DNA from: Kitasatospora sp. DSM 101779
GTDB taxonomy: Bacteria; Actinomycetota; Actinomycetes; Streptomycetales; Streptomycetaceae
Direction: 5' to 3'
Length of the DNA stretch: 59,178 nt
NCBI RefSeq assembly: GCF_025655475.1
Contig: NZ_JAHTIK010000001.1
Location: 5,850,503-5,909,680, forward strand
The number at the start of each line of letters is the position of its first letter. Within the stretch, counting starts at the first letter, position 1. The notes beneath the pieces are model-generated. The model had not been told where the DNA came from and ran no database searches. It saw only the letters and a program-made list of their open reading frames with translations. Shown here one piece after another: positions 50,889 through 59,013 of this stretch. The position numbers were made by a program, and so were the translations under genes.

Positions 50889-50965
50889 TTGACGCTCCGT
50901 TCACCCCGGTCGTACCTTCGGTGCGTTGCAAGTTTCCTGCAAGTTTCAACGGTCTTGCAGAAAAC
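50889..50965 (+). promoter_or_regulatory. Promoter and TTGCA operator of the alpha-amylase gene
   Basis: -35 TTGACG (50889-50894) and -10 TACCTT (50913-50918), 18 bp apart. Right after come tandem 11-bp repeats TTGCAAGTTTC (50926-50936) and CTGCAAGTTTC (50937-50947) and a third box TTGCAGAAAAC (50955-50965). Such TTGCA repeats are the known target type of the maltose repressor MalR/Reg1 in Streptomyces amylase promoters. The remaining 5' leader to 51098 shows only the AGGAG site at 51089. Confidence 0.7.
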
Positions 50966-51098
50966 GACAGGGCGGGTTCCGCGCAGACGGCGTATCGCGG
51001 TCGCGCCCCCACCCTCCGCACCACTCCTGCGCCACCGCCCGCCACACCCCTGCGCCGCGGGCGGCCAGGCTCACCCCCACCCAGCCCCAGGAGACACC

Positions 51099-53195
51099 GT
51101 GGTCACCACCGTCAGCGCGGGCCGCAGAGGCCGCGCGATCGGCGCACTCACCGCGTCCGCCGCCCTGGCCCTCTCGATCGGTGCCGGTCTGTCGATCGCC
51201 CCCACCGCCGAGGCCACCCCGCCCAGCACCAAGGACGTCACCGCCACCCTCTTCGAGTGGAAGTTCGACTCCGTCGCCAAGGCCTGCACCGACACCCTCG
51301 GCCCCAAGGGCTACGGCTTCGTCGAGGTCTCGCCGCCCCAGGAGCACATCCAGGGCGCCCAGTGGTGGACCTCGTACCAGCCGGTCAGCTACAAGATCGC
51401 CGGACGCCTCGGCGACCGCACCGCTTTCCAGTCCATGGTGAACACCTGCCACGCGGCGGGCGTCAAGGTGATCGCCGACTCGGTGATCAACCACATGTCG
51501 GCCGGCTCCGGGACGGGCACCGGCGGCACCAATTACACCAAGTACAACTACCCGGGCTACTACCAGGACCAGGACTTCCACACCTGCCGCCAGGCGATCA
51601 GCAACTACGGCGACCGCTCCAACGTGCAGAACTGCGAGCTGGTCAACCTCGCGGACCTGGACACCGGCTCCGGCTACGTCCAGCAGACCATCGCCAACTA
51701 CCTGAGCGACCTGCTCACCCTCGGCGTGGACGGCTTCCGGATCGACGCCGCCAAGCACATGGCCGCCTCCGACCTGTCCGGCATCAAGGCGAGGATGAGC
51801 AACCCGAACGCCTACTGGGTCACCGAGGTCATCTACGGCGCCGGCGAGCCGATCCAGCCGTCCGAGTACACCGGCCTCGGCGACGTCGACGAGTTCCGCT
51901 CCGGCACCTGGCTGAAGAGCGCCTTCAACGGCGGCAGGATCTCCGACCTGTCCTCCTGGGGCAACGGCCTGCTCGCGAGCAACCAGGCCCGCACCTTCGT
52001 CGACAACTGGGACACCGAGCGCAACGGCTCCACCCTCAACTACAAGTACGGCTCCGCCTACACGCTGGCCAACGTCTTCATGCTGGCCCACCCGTACGGC
52101 TCGCCGAACGTCTACTCCGGTTACGCCTTCACCACCAACGACGACGGCCCGCCGAACGGCGGCACGGTCAACGCCTGCTACAGCGACGGCTGGAACTGCA
52201 CCCACGCCTGGCGCCAGGTCGCCAACATGGTCGGCTTCCGCAACGCCGTCTCCGGCACCGCGATGACCAACTGGTGGTCCAACGGGAACAACGCGATCGC
52301 CTTCGGCCGCGGCAGCAAGGGCTTCGTCGCGATCAACCGCGAGTCCTCCTCGATCACCCAGACCTTCCAGACCTCGCTGCCCGCCGGCACCTACTGCGAC
52401 GTCCAGCACGGCGACCCGGTCTCCGGCGGCTGCACCGGCACCAGCTACACCGTCGGCTCGGACGGGAAGTTCACCGCCACGATCGGCGCGGGCGACGCCG
52501 TCGCGATCTACGTCGGCGCGGGCGGCCAGCCCACCTCCACCCCGACCCCGACCGCCACGCCCACCGGCGGCAACAGCGCGACCGTCTTCTACTCCACCGA
52601 CAGGAACTGGTCGGCCTACTACCTGCACTACGCGCCCACCGGCGGCACCTGGACGACCGTGCCCGGCGTCGCGATGACCGCCGCCTGCACCGGCTGGGTC
52701 AAGTACACCGCCGACCTGGGCAGCGCGGCAGGCCTCGCCGCCACCTTCAACAACGGCTCCGGCACCTGGGACAACAACAACAGCGCCAACTACGCGCTCG
52801 GCACCGGCAACGTGACCGTCAAGGACGGCGTCGTCGGCAGCGGCGACCCGTGCGCCACCAGCACCCCGACGGCGACCCCGACCGGCACCCCGACCTCCGG
52901 CACCACCGGGGCCTCGTTCGCCGTCAACGCCACCACCACGGTCGGCCAGAACATCTACGTGGTCGGCAACAACGCGGCCCTCGGCAACTGGAACACCGGC
53001 TCCGCCCTGCTGCTCTCCTCGGCGAGCTACCCGGTCTGGAAGCTGGACGTCGCGATGGCCGCCGGCACCGCGTTCGAGTACAAGTACATCCGCAAGGACG
53101 CGAGCGGGAACGTCACCTGGGAGAGCGGCGCGAACCGGACGGCCACCGTCCCGGCGAGCGGCCCGGTCACCCTGAACGACACCTTCCGCAGCTGA
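51099..53195 (+). CDS. Secreted alpha-amylase, GH13-CBM25-CBM20
   Basis: Endo-alpha-1,4-glucanase for starch. The 698-residue precursor has a signal peptide (TASAALALSIGAGLSIAPTA, cleaved near AEA-T, 39) and GH13 subfamily-32-like catalytic regions: SVINHM (I), GFRIDAAKH with nucleophile Asp216 (II), TEVIYG with Glu243 (III) and FVDNWDTER with Asp305 (IV). Region IV has Trp304 where most alpha-amylases have His. Two starch-binding modules follow short PT linkers: CBM25 (about 488-580, TVFYSTDRNWSAYYLHY) and CBM20 (about 605-698, NIYVVGNNAALGNWNTGSAL). The GTG start has AGGAG upstream. Confidence 0.92.
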   Translation: MVTTVSAGRRGRAIGALTASAALALSIGAGLSIAPTAEATPPSTKDVTATLFEWKFDSVAKACTDTLGPKGYGFVEVSPPQEHIQGAQWWTSYQPVSYKIAGRLGDRTAFQSMVNTCHAAGVKVIADSVINHMSAGSGTGTGGTNYTKYNYPGYYQDQDFHTCRQAISNYGDRSNVQNCELVNLADLDTGSGYVQQTIANYLSDLLTLGVDGFRIDAAKHMAASDLSGIKARMSNPNAYWVTEVIYGAGEPIQPSEYTGLGDVDEFRSGTWLKSAFNGGRISDLSSWGNGLLASNQARTFVDNWDTERNGSTLNYKYGSAYTLANVFMLAHPYGSPNVYSGYAFTTNDDGPPNGGTVNACYSDGWNCTHAWRQVANMVGFRNAVSGTAMTNWWSNGNNAIAFGRGSKGFVAINRESSSITQTFQTSLPAGTYCDVQHGDPVSGGCTGTSYTVGSDGKFTATIGAGDAVAIYVGAGGQPTSTPTPTATPTGGNSATVFYSTDRNWSAYYLHYAPTGGTWTTVPGVAMTAACTGWVKYTADLGSAAGLAATFNNGSGTWDNNNSANYALGTGNVTVKDGVVGSGDPCATSTPTATPTGTPTSGTTGASFAVNATTTVGQNIYVVGNNAALGNWNTGSALLLSSASYPVWKLDVAMAAGTAFEYKYIRKDASGNVTWESGANRTATVPASGPVTLNDTFRS

Positions 53196-53222
53196 CACCT
53201 GACCCGACACCGGCCCCACCCG

Positions 53223-53257
53223 GACGGCCGCCGCACCCCCGTGGTGCGGCGGCCGTC
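53223..53257 (+). terminator. Terminator after the alpha-amylase gene
   Basis: A 15-bp perfect stem (53223-53237 and 53243-53257, arm GACGGCCGCCGCACC) with a 5-nt loop. Confidence 0.8.
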
Positions 53258-53344
53258 ACGGTTGCCGCGGCGAAACCCCCCGAAGGAGTGGAGTGCGGGC
53301 CGTCCCGCCGCTCCGCTCCGCCCCCGACTGCCAGCATCGCCGGG

Positions 53345-53575
53345 GTGACCACAACCCCCACCACCTTCGCGATCCTGGACCTCGAACTCTGCGGCGGCCG
53401 CTGGGACGGCCATCTGAAGCGCGTCCACGCCTTCGCGCCCCCGCCCTCGCTCCGCATGGTCCTGCGCGCCGACCTCCCCGCCACCGATGCCGGCCAGTAC
53501 TGGCCCACCACCAGCGTCTACCGGCTCGACCCCGACGGCCCGGTGCCGTGCTACCGGCACTCGCACGACGAGTGA
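53345..53575 (+). CDS. Small hypothetical protein
   Basis: A soluble 76-residue protein from GTG 53345 (VTTTPTTFAILDLELCGGRW). The distribution of charged and aromatic residues (YWPTTSVYRLDPDG, CYRHSHDE) looks like a real protein. The ribosome site is weak. A hairpin separates it from the amylase gene. No family recognised. Confidence 0.45.
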   Translation: MTTTPTTFAILDLELCGGRWDGHLKRVHAFAPPPSLRMVLRADLPATDAGQYWPTTSVYRLDPDGPVPCYRHSHDE

Positions 53576-53590
53576 TCCGCGCGCCCGCAC

Positions 53591-53630
53591 GGCCGCGCCG
53601 CCGCGCCCCTGACAGGGCGGCGGCGCGGCC
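53591..53630. terminator. Bidirectional terminator
   Basis: A 13-bp perfect outer stem (53591-53603 and 53618-53630) with an imperfect GC-rich inner part, between the convergent small gene and the GH16-CBM6 gene. Confidence 0.65.
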
Positions 53631-53644
53631 GCGGGGCCATGGCG

Positions 53645-55030
53645 TCAGTGCCCGAAGTCGAACCAGTTCACGTTGACGTAGTCGGCCGGCTGGCCGCTGG
53701 TGAACGTGAGGTAGACGTCGTGGGTGCCCGTCACCGCGGAGATGTTGGCGGGGACGGTGCGCCAGTTCTGCCAGCCGCCGGTGTCGCCGATCGCGAAGGA
53801 GCCGATCGGTGGGTTGCTGCGGCTGTCGAGGCGGACCTCCACCAGGCCGCTGACCCCGCCGCCGGCGCCGGAGGCGACCCGGGCGAGGAACTGGGTGGCC
53901 GGGGTGGAGCCGAAGTTGACGCCCTTGTACTGGGCCCAGTCACCGTTGGCCAGCCAGCCGATGTCCTGGCCGCCCTCGCTGCAGGTCTCGGTGGCGGTGC
54001 CGGACTGGCCGTCGAAGGACTCGGCCTGGATCGGGCCGTAGGCGTCCCGGTTGCCGGGCGGCGTGGTGGGTGTGGGTGTGGGGGTCGGGGTGGGCGTGCT
54101 GCCGCCGCCGGACTGCCACACGCTCACGTAGTCGACCACCATCGGCACGCCGGAGACGGTGCCGCCGTCCGGTCCGCCGCCGAAGGCCCCGGGGAAGCCG
54201 CCGCCCATGGCCACGTTGAGGATGACGAAGAAGCCGTGGTTGGTGGCGTTGTTCCAGGTCGTCGCGTCCACCTGGTCGGAGTTGACGGTGTGGAACTGCA
54301 CGCCGTCCAGGTACCAGCGCAGCTGCTGCGGGCTGGTCGAACGGTCCCACTCGACCGCGTAGGTGTGGAAGCCGCTCTGGCAGGCGGGGGTGCAGGCGCG
54401 CTGGCCGCCGATGCCGGTGGTCTCGTTGCACGGCCCGCCCGGGCTGGTGCCGCAGTGCAGGGTGGCCCACACGTTGTTGAGGCCCTGGACGTTCTCCATG
54501 ATGTCGATCTCGCCGATGCCCGGCCAGTTCCACCAGTTGCCGCGGAACGGCTCGCCGAGCGCCCAGAAGGCCGGCCAGTAGCCCTTCGCGGCGGCGCCGG
54601 TGACGTTCGGCATCTGCAGCCGGGACTCGATCCGCAGCTTGCCGCCGGCCGGCGGCTGGAAGTCGGACCTGTTGGTCTCGATCCGGCCGGACGTCCAGTT
54701 GCCCGCGCCGTCCCGGACCGGGGTGATCCGCAGGTTGCCGTTGCCGTCGAGCGCGACGTTGGAGGTGCTGGACGTCATCGTCTCGATCTCGCCGGTGCCG
54801 AACCCGGCCGGCCCGCCGGGGTAGGAGGTGCCGGTGGTGTAGCGCCAGTTGGTGGTGTTGACGCCCGAGCCCGCCGGCCCGTTGAAGTCGTCGGCGAACA
54901 CCTGGGTCCAGCCGGAGGGGGCCGGTGGCACGCTCGCCTCGGCGTTCATGGTGCCCGCCAGGCCGGTGGCCAGCAGGCCGAGGAGTCCGGCCGCGGTGAA
55001 CAGGTGCCGAACGCGTGGTCTGAGCCGCAT
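53645..55030 (-). CDS. Secreted GH16 beta-glucanase with CBM6
   Basis: Cleaves beta-1,3 or mixed-linked glucans outside the cell (laminarinase-like). The 461-residue precursor has a signal peptide (RHLFTAAGLLGLLATGLAG, cleaved near 32) and a GH16 domain with catalytic motif GEIDIMENV (Glu174, Asp176, Glu179) and WPAFWALGE. A PT-repeat linker (TPTPTPTPTPTTPP) is followed by CBM6 (AESFDGQSGTATETC, WAQYKGVNFG). The start MRLRPRV has AGAGG upstream. Two palindromes at 55083 and 55223 suggest control by a LacI-family sugar repressor. Confidence 0.92.
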   Translation of the reverse strand: MRLRPRVRHLFTAAGLLGLLATGLAGTMNAEASVPPAPSGWTQVFADDFNGPAGSGVNTTNWRYTTGTSYPGGPAGFGTGEIETMTSSTSNVALDGNGNLRITPVRDGAGNWTSGRIETNRSDFQPPAGGKLRIESRLQMPNVTGAAAKGYWPAFWALGEPFRGNWWNWPGIGEIDIMENVQGLNNVWATLHCGTSPGGPCNETTGIGGQRACTPACQSGFHTYAVEWDRSTSPQQLRWYLDGVQFHTVNSDQVDATTWNNATNHGFFVILNVAMGGGFPGAFGGGPDGGTVSGVPMVVDYVSVWQSGGGSTPTPTPTPTPTTPPGNRDAYGPIQAESFDGQSGTATETCSEGGQDIGWLANGDWAQYKGVNFGSTPATQFLARVASGAGGGVSGLVEVRLDSRSNPPIGSFAIGDTGGWQNWRTVPANISAVTGTHDVYLTFTSGQPADYVNVNWFDFGH

Positions 55031-55082
55031 GGGTGTGCCTCTCGTGGGGTGGGGGACGGAGGGGGACCGTGCGATGACTTGA

Positions 55083-55096
55083 TGAGAGCGCTCTCG
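55083..55096. promoter_or_regulatory. LacI/CebR-type operator, proximal
   Basis: TGAGAGCGCTCTCG contains the perfect 12-bp palindrome GAGAGCGCTCTC (55084-55095), 53 bp upstream of the GH16 start. It resembles the CebR box TGGGAGCGCTCCCA that controls beta-glucoside genes in Streptomyces. Confidence 0.65.
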
Positions 55097-55222
55097 AAAG
55101 TGGTACCGGCGGCCGGCGATTGGTGTCAATAACTGAAGAAACATCAGCCGGGAAGTCGGGTTTGTCGTTCGCGGGTCGACGTGACGGGTTGACAGTTCCC
55201 TCGCATGGCGCCACTCTCTGCG

Positions 55223-55236
55223 TGAGAGCGCTCTCA
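55223..55236. promoter_or_regulatory. LacI/CebR-type operator, distal
   Basis: TGAGAGCGCTCTCA is a perfect 14-bp palindrome, 140 bp from the proximal copy. It lies just beyond the SDR gene's 3' end, so both sites probably act on the GH16 gene, possibly by looping. Confidence 0.65.
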
Positions 55237-55283
55237 TGTCATGTAGGCGTCACCACCGCTGGTGCCCCGAGCCGTCGAACCGC

Positions 55284-56027
55284 CTAGCCGCGCCCGATGT
55301 ACGGCATCGTGGTGGCCATCACGGTGGCGAACTGGACGTTCGCCTCCAGCGGCAGCTCCGCCATGTGCCGCACGGTGCGGGCGACGTCGGCGGCGTCCAT
55401 GACCGGTTCGGGTGCGATCCGCCCGTCCGCCTGCCGCACCCCGGCGGCCATCGTGGCGGTCATGTCGGTGGCGGCGTTGCCGATGTCGATCTGGCCGCAG
55501 GCGATCCGGTACGGGCGGCCGTCGAGCGAGAGCGACTTGGTGAGGCCGGTGACGGCGTGCTTGGTGGCGGTGTAGGCGATCGAGTGCGGCCGTGGCACGT
55601 GGGCGGAGATCGAGCCGTTGTTGATGATCCGGCCGCCCTGCGGGCGCTGTGCCCTCATCCGCCGGAACGCGGCCTGTGCGCACAGGAAGGCGCCGGTCAG
55701 GTTGAGGTCGACCACCGCCCGCCAGTCCTCCACCGCCAGGTCCTCGACCGGGGTGGGCGCGCCGAAGGTGCCGGCGTTGTTGAACAGCAGGTCGATCCGG
55801 CCGAAGCGCTCCGCGGCCTCGGCGAACAGCGCGTCCACCGCGGCGGGGTCGGTGACGTCGGTCGGCACGGCCACCGCGCCGCCGCCGGCCAGCTCCGCGG
55901 TCTCGCGCAGCGGCTCGGCCCGCCGCCCGGCGAGCACCGGCAGCCAGCCGGCGGCGGCCAGTTCGAGGGCCACGGCCCGGCCGATCCCGCTGCCCGCCCC
56001 GGTCACGACGGCGATCTGCTGCGGCAC
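55284..56027 (-). CDS. Short-chain dehydrogenase/reductase
   Basis: 247 residues, cytosolic. The Rossmann fold has VVTGAGSGIGRAVALELAAA, with Arg-Arg after beta-2 (LAGRRAEPL) favouring NADP. It also has NNAG and the catalytic Ser and YTATK (SISAHVPRPHSIAYTATKHA). The substrate is unknown. The start GTG 56027 follows GGGAGC; a longer in-frame reading is low-complexity. The gene ends in MPYIGRG, as in several SDRs of this class. Confidence 0.85.
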   Translation of the reverse strand: MPQQIAVVTGAGSGIGRAVALELAAAGWLPVLAGRRAEPLRETAELAGGGAVAVPTDVTDPAAVDALFAEAAERFGRIDLLFNNAGTFGAPTPVEDLAVEDWRAVVDLNLTGAFLCAQAAFRRMRAQRPQGGRIINNGSISAHVPRPHSIAYTATKHAVTGLTKSLSLDGRPYRIACGQIDIGNAATDMTATMAAGVRQADGRIAPEPVMDAADVARTVRHMAELPLEANVQFATVMATTMPYIGRG

Positions 56028-56202
56028 GACGGGTGCTCCCTCGGTTCGGCGGCGGTCCGGGGCGTGCTGCGGATCGGGCCGCGCGGCACTCCCCGCGTCC
56101 GTTGATGATCGCGTCGACGGCCGGCCGGTGTCACTCGTCGAAGCCGCCAACACGCCGACCGTCCGGGCGGGGTCCGGCTGGCGCAACCTCCCGTACCCCG
56201 CC

Positions 56203-56230
56203 GTCCGGCGGGGTCACGCCCCCGCCGGAC
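56203..56230. repeat. Hairpin between divergent SDR and esterase genes
   Basis: An 11-bp perfect inverted repeat (56203-56213 and 56220-56230, arm GTCCGGCGGGG) with a 6-nt loop lies in the 401-bp divergent intergenic region (56028-56428). It could be an operator or 5'-leader structure; nothing else stands out there. Confidence 0.4.
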
Positions 56231-56428
56231 GGCCGGTTGCCCGCCCTGTCGCAACCAGGTCCGCGCAGGCCGGCGTCATAGGATCACGAGCGGCACGGAC
56301 GTTCGCCCTTCGGGCGGCCGTGCCGTTCCGGGGTGTCCGGGGCCATCCGGCCGCGCCCCGGCCAGGCCCCGCCCGGGGCAGCGGCCGTCCGGCCGCCCCG
56401 GGGCGTCCCACCGTCGGAGAGATCGAAC

Positions 56429-57463
56429 GTGCAGCCCCAGCCCTCCCGCGCCCGCAGCCGGGCCGTCCGTACCCGTACCCTGCTCGCGGGCACCGCCGTG
56501 GCCGCTCTGGCCGCCGCCCTGACCGGCTGCGGGAGCTCCGGCGGGCCGTCGAACTCGCAGGACGGGGCGAAGCCGGCCGCGTCCAGTGCGCCCGCGAGCC
56601 CCACGCCGCCGCCCAAGCCCACGAAGGTGCTGATGCCGACCGGGCCGGCCGCCGACCTGAAGAAGGTCCGCGACACCGAGGCCGGGCCGATCATGATGAC
56701 CACCCTGAACGGCCCGAAGTCCGGGGTCAGCGGCAAGGTCTGGGTCTGGCTGCCGCCGCAGTACAACGACCCGGCGTACGCGCACCACGGCTTCCCGGTC
56801 CTCACCCTCTACGCGGGCGGGCAGAGCGCCGGCTACAACACCTGGACGGACAACCAGCTGCCGATCCAGAAGATCGACGCCGAGCTGTCCAAGGCGGGCA
56901 AGGCCCACCCGTTCATCCTGATCATGCCGGTGCAGAACCTGAACTCCAGCGAGTCCAAGGCGCTGGAGTGCTCCGACATCCCGGGCCAGCCGAAGATCGG
57001 CACCTGGATGGCCGAGGACATCCCGGACTTCGTCCGCGCCAACTTCCGCACCGTCAAGGGCCGCGACGGCTGGGGTCTGATGGGCGCCTCCACCGGCGCG
57101 TTCTGCAGCGCCAAGCTCGCCCTGCAGCACCCCGAGACGTTCAAGGCCGCCGTCCCGATCGACGGCTACTTCAACCCCGACTCGCCGCTCTGGCAGGGCC
57201 ACGAGCAGGACCGCCTGGCCAACAGCCCCGGCCAGCTGGTCGCCCAGGGCAAGGCGGACGTGCGGATGCTCGCCACCGCCGGCGGCTCCAACGCGTACGA
57301 GACCGGACTGGTCAAGGCCTGGGTCAAGAAGGCGGTGCCGCCACTGACCGTCGAGTACTACGAGCAGCCCGGCGGAAAGCACCTCACCTCCGACTTCAAG
57401 AAGATGATCCCCGACACCCTGCAGTGGCTCAGCAAGAACCTCGCGGGACCGGAGGCCGACTGA
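56429..57463 (+). CDS. Lipoprotein alpha/beta-hydrolase, esterase-D-like
   Basis: 344 residues with lipobox LTGC (Cys about 33), a Pro/Ala linker to about 70, and a serine-hydrolase domain of the esterase D/mycolyltransferase type. KVWVWLPPQYNDP is the usual opening, and WGLMGASTGAFCSAKLAL holds the nucleophile elbow GxSxG. Asp (VPIDGYF) and His (GGKHLTS) are the likely partners. It is surface-anchored; the ester substrate is unknown. The start is GTG 56429 with GGAGAG upstream. Confidence 0.8.
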   Translation: MQPQPSRARSRAVRTRTLLAGTAVAALAAALTGCGSSGGPSNSQDGAKPAASSAPASPTPPPKPTKVLMPTGPAADLKKVRDTEAGPIMMTTLNGPKSGVSGKVWVWLPPQYNDPAYAHHGFPVLTLYAGGQSAGYNTWTDNQLPIQKIDAELSKAGKAHPFILIMPVQNLNSSESKALECSDIPGQPKIGTWMAEDIPDFVRANFRTVKGRDGWGLMGASTGAFCSAKLALQHPETFKAAVPIDGYFNPDSPLWQGHEQDRLANSPGQLVAQGKADVRMLATAGGSNAYETGLVKAWVKKAVPPLTVEYYEQPGGKHLTSDFKKMIPDTLQWLSKNLAGPEAD

Positions 57464-57807
57464 CGTGCCGTCTGGGCTCCGCCGGCCCGCATACGGCGTG
57501 TACGAATTCGGCGAGTCAGCCCCCGCCGGGCACCGTGGAGCGGGATACTCCATTCCGGCGGCGGGCGCAGCCCGCCGGCCCGCGCCGTTCCAGCCGCAGC
57601 GCGCCCGCCCGGGCGCCGGGGCACCCCGGCGCGCGGGCCCGCGGCGATCGACCGGATCGTTCGAACGTCCCGATCACCCCGCTGACCTGCGCGTCAATCG
57701 GTCATTGATTCGACTCTGATGGGCTTTCCGCACGCTGGAGCCCCAGGCCGAGCACCACTCGCGGTGCCGGAGCCGTTCCAGCCCCAGTCAGCCGCGAAGA
57801 GAGCGCC
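57464..57807 (+). other. Intergenic region with possible terminator
   Basis: A 9-bp hairpin (57613-57621 and 57624-57632, arm GCGCCGGGG) with a 2-nt gap could terminate the esterase transcript. The palindrome CGTTCGAACG is at 57658-57667. No gene is seen in these 344 bp. Confidence 0.4.
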
Positions 57808-58533
57808 ATGTCCTGCCACCTGCTCCCCGTCGACTCCCCACAGGTCCCCGCCCAGCCGCTCGCGGAGCGTCGGATGCCGGACGTCGAGCCCATCCCGTTC
57901 GCCGGCCTGCGCCTGGTGCACGCGGCGCTGCGCCGCGACCTCGCCCGGCTGCCCAACGCGCTGCGCCTGCTGCAGCCCGGTGACGAGGCCGCCGCCCAGG
58001 CCCTGCAGCGGCACTGGGACTTCATGACCGCCATGATCACCTGCCACCACGAGCAGCAGGACACCCGGCTGTGGCCGCTGCTGCGCCGGTTCGCCCCGGA
58101 GCTGCGGCTGCTGCTCAACTGGCTGGAGGCCGACCACCACAACCTCGACCACTCCTTCACCCGGGTCACCACCCTGGTCCGGATCGCCACCCGGGACCCG
58201 GCCAGCACCTGGCCGGTCGCCTACGCGGTCGAGGAGCTGGCGGCGCGACTGGAGACCCACCTGCGGATCGAGGAGCGTCAGCTGCTGCCGCGGATGGCCG
58301 GGATCTTCCCGGCCGGCTCGCGGATCGGCACCCTGCCCGAACTCCTCGACCTGCTGCGCGCCGCCGACGGCCCGGCCTCCTCGGACGCCCTGGTCTGGCT
58401 GCTCGACGGCGTCGACGAGGCCCAGATCGACCGGCTGATCGCCGACTGCGACGACGCCACCGCCCGGCACTGGCCGCACTGGCGGGCCACCTACGCCCGC
58501 TGCTCCGAGCAGCTGTGGGGCCGGGACTGCTGA
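57808..58533 (+). CDS. Hemerythrin HHE-domain protein
   Basis: A cytosolic 241-residue protein. A four-helix di-iron bundle is suggested by FAGLRLVHAALRRDLARLP, TCHHEQQDTRLWPLL, EADHHNLDHSF and HLRIEERQLLPRM, with the His and Glu ligand spacing of hemerythrins. Binds oxygen, nitric oxide or iron; the role is unclear. A C-terminal half after about residue 165 is of unknown function. Start ATG 57808. Confidence 0.85.
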   Translation: MSCHLLPVDSPQVPAQPLAERRMPDVEPIPFAGLRLVHAALRRDLARLPNALRLLQPGDEAAAQALQRHWDFMTAMITCHHEQQDTRLWPLLRRFAPELRLLLNWLEADHHNLDHSFTRVTTLVRIATRDPASTWPVAYAVEELAARLETHLRIEERQLLPRMAGIFPAGSRIGTLPELLDLLRAADGPASSDALVWLLDGVDEAQIDRLIADCDDATARHWPHWRATYARCSEQLWGRDC

Positions 58534-58540
58534 CGTCCGG

Positions 58541-58690
58541 TCAGGCGGTGCCCAGTGCCGCCAGGTACGGGCCGAGCTCGGCCGCGTCCGCGGTCGCCAG
58601 CCCGATGCAGCCGTCCGGCCGGACGAGCAGGTAGCCCTCGCCCCACCCCTCGGCGACCCGCGCCGTGCGGACGTCCGCGGGCAGGCAGAG
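58541..58690 (-). pseudogene. FAD monooxygenase C-terminal fragment
   Basis: About 50 codons ending in a stop at 58541. WGEGYLLVRPDGCIG is the C-terminal signature of aromatic-ring FAD hydroxylases (usually LLVRPDGY). The upstream parts are missing; sequence identity breaks off at about 58690 where a plus-strand relic begins. A non-functional remnant. Confidence 0.65.
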
Positions 58691-58773
58691 GCCTGTTCGA
58701 CGACTTCGAGCGGCGCTTCGAGCGCGGGCTCGCCGTGGTCGTCGCCGGGATCGAGGCCGTGCTGCTGCCCTGA
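58691..58773 (+). pseudogene. TetR regulator C-terminal fragment
   Basis: The last 27 codons read LFDDFERRFERGLAVVVAGI and end at a TGA at 58773. This is like the closing helix of TetR_C regulators that often neighbour FAD hydroxylases. No start or DNA-binding part is present. It abuts the FAD hydroxylase fragment, suggesting one deletion removed both gene bodies. Confidence 0.55.
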
Positions 58774-58805
58774 CGCCGATCACCCTGCTGTGCTGCGGCC
58801 GGTGG

Positions 58806-58910
58806 CGCACCGCCGGAATCGCCCGGACGATCGAGGAGGGACGGTACCGCGAGGACGTCCTCACCCGGCTCGCCGCGGCCTCCGGGGCGCTCGACCGGAC
58901 CGGGTCCGCG
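58806..58910 (+). pseudogene. CsoR-family repressor fragment
   Basis: The segment GIARTIEEGRYREDVLTRL and then AAASGALDRTG matches the core of copper-sensing CsoR proteins (GIARMIEEDRYCIDVLTQ). The N-terminal helix and C-terminal end are lost, and the metal-binding Cys of YCID is Arg (YRED). Not functional. Confidence 0.55.
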
Positions 58911-59013
58911 ACCGTCGCCACCGGCCCGCAGCGGCGCCGTGGCCGGCGGCAGCTCCGGCCAGGACCGGGGAGGCCCTTCCGCCCGCCGGCCCGACCGCAG
59001 GCCGGGGCGCGGC

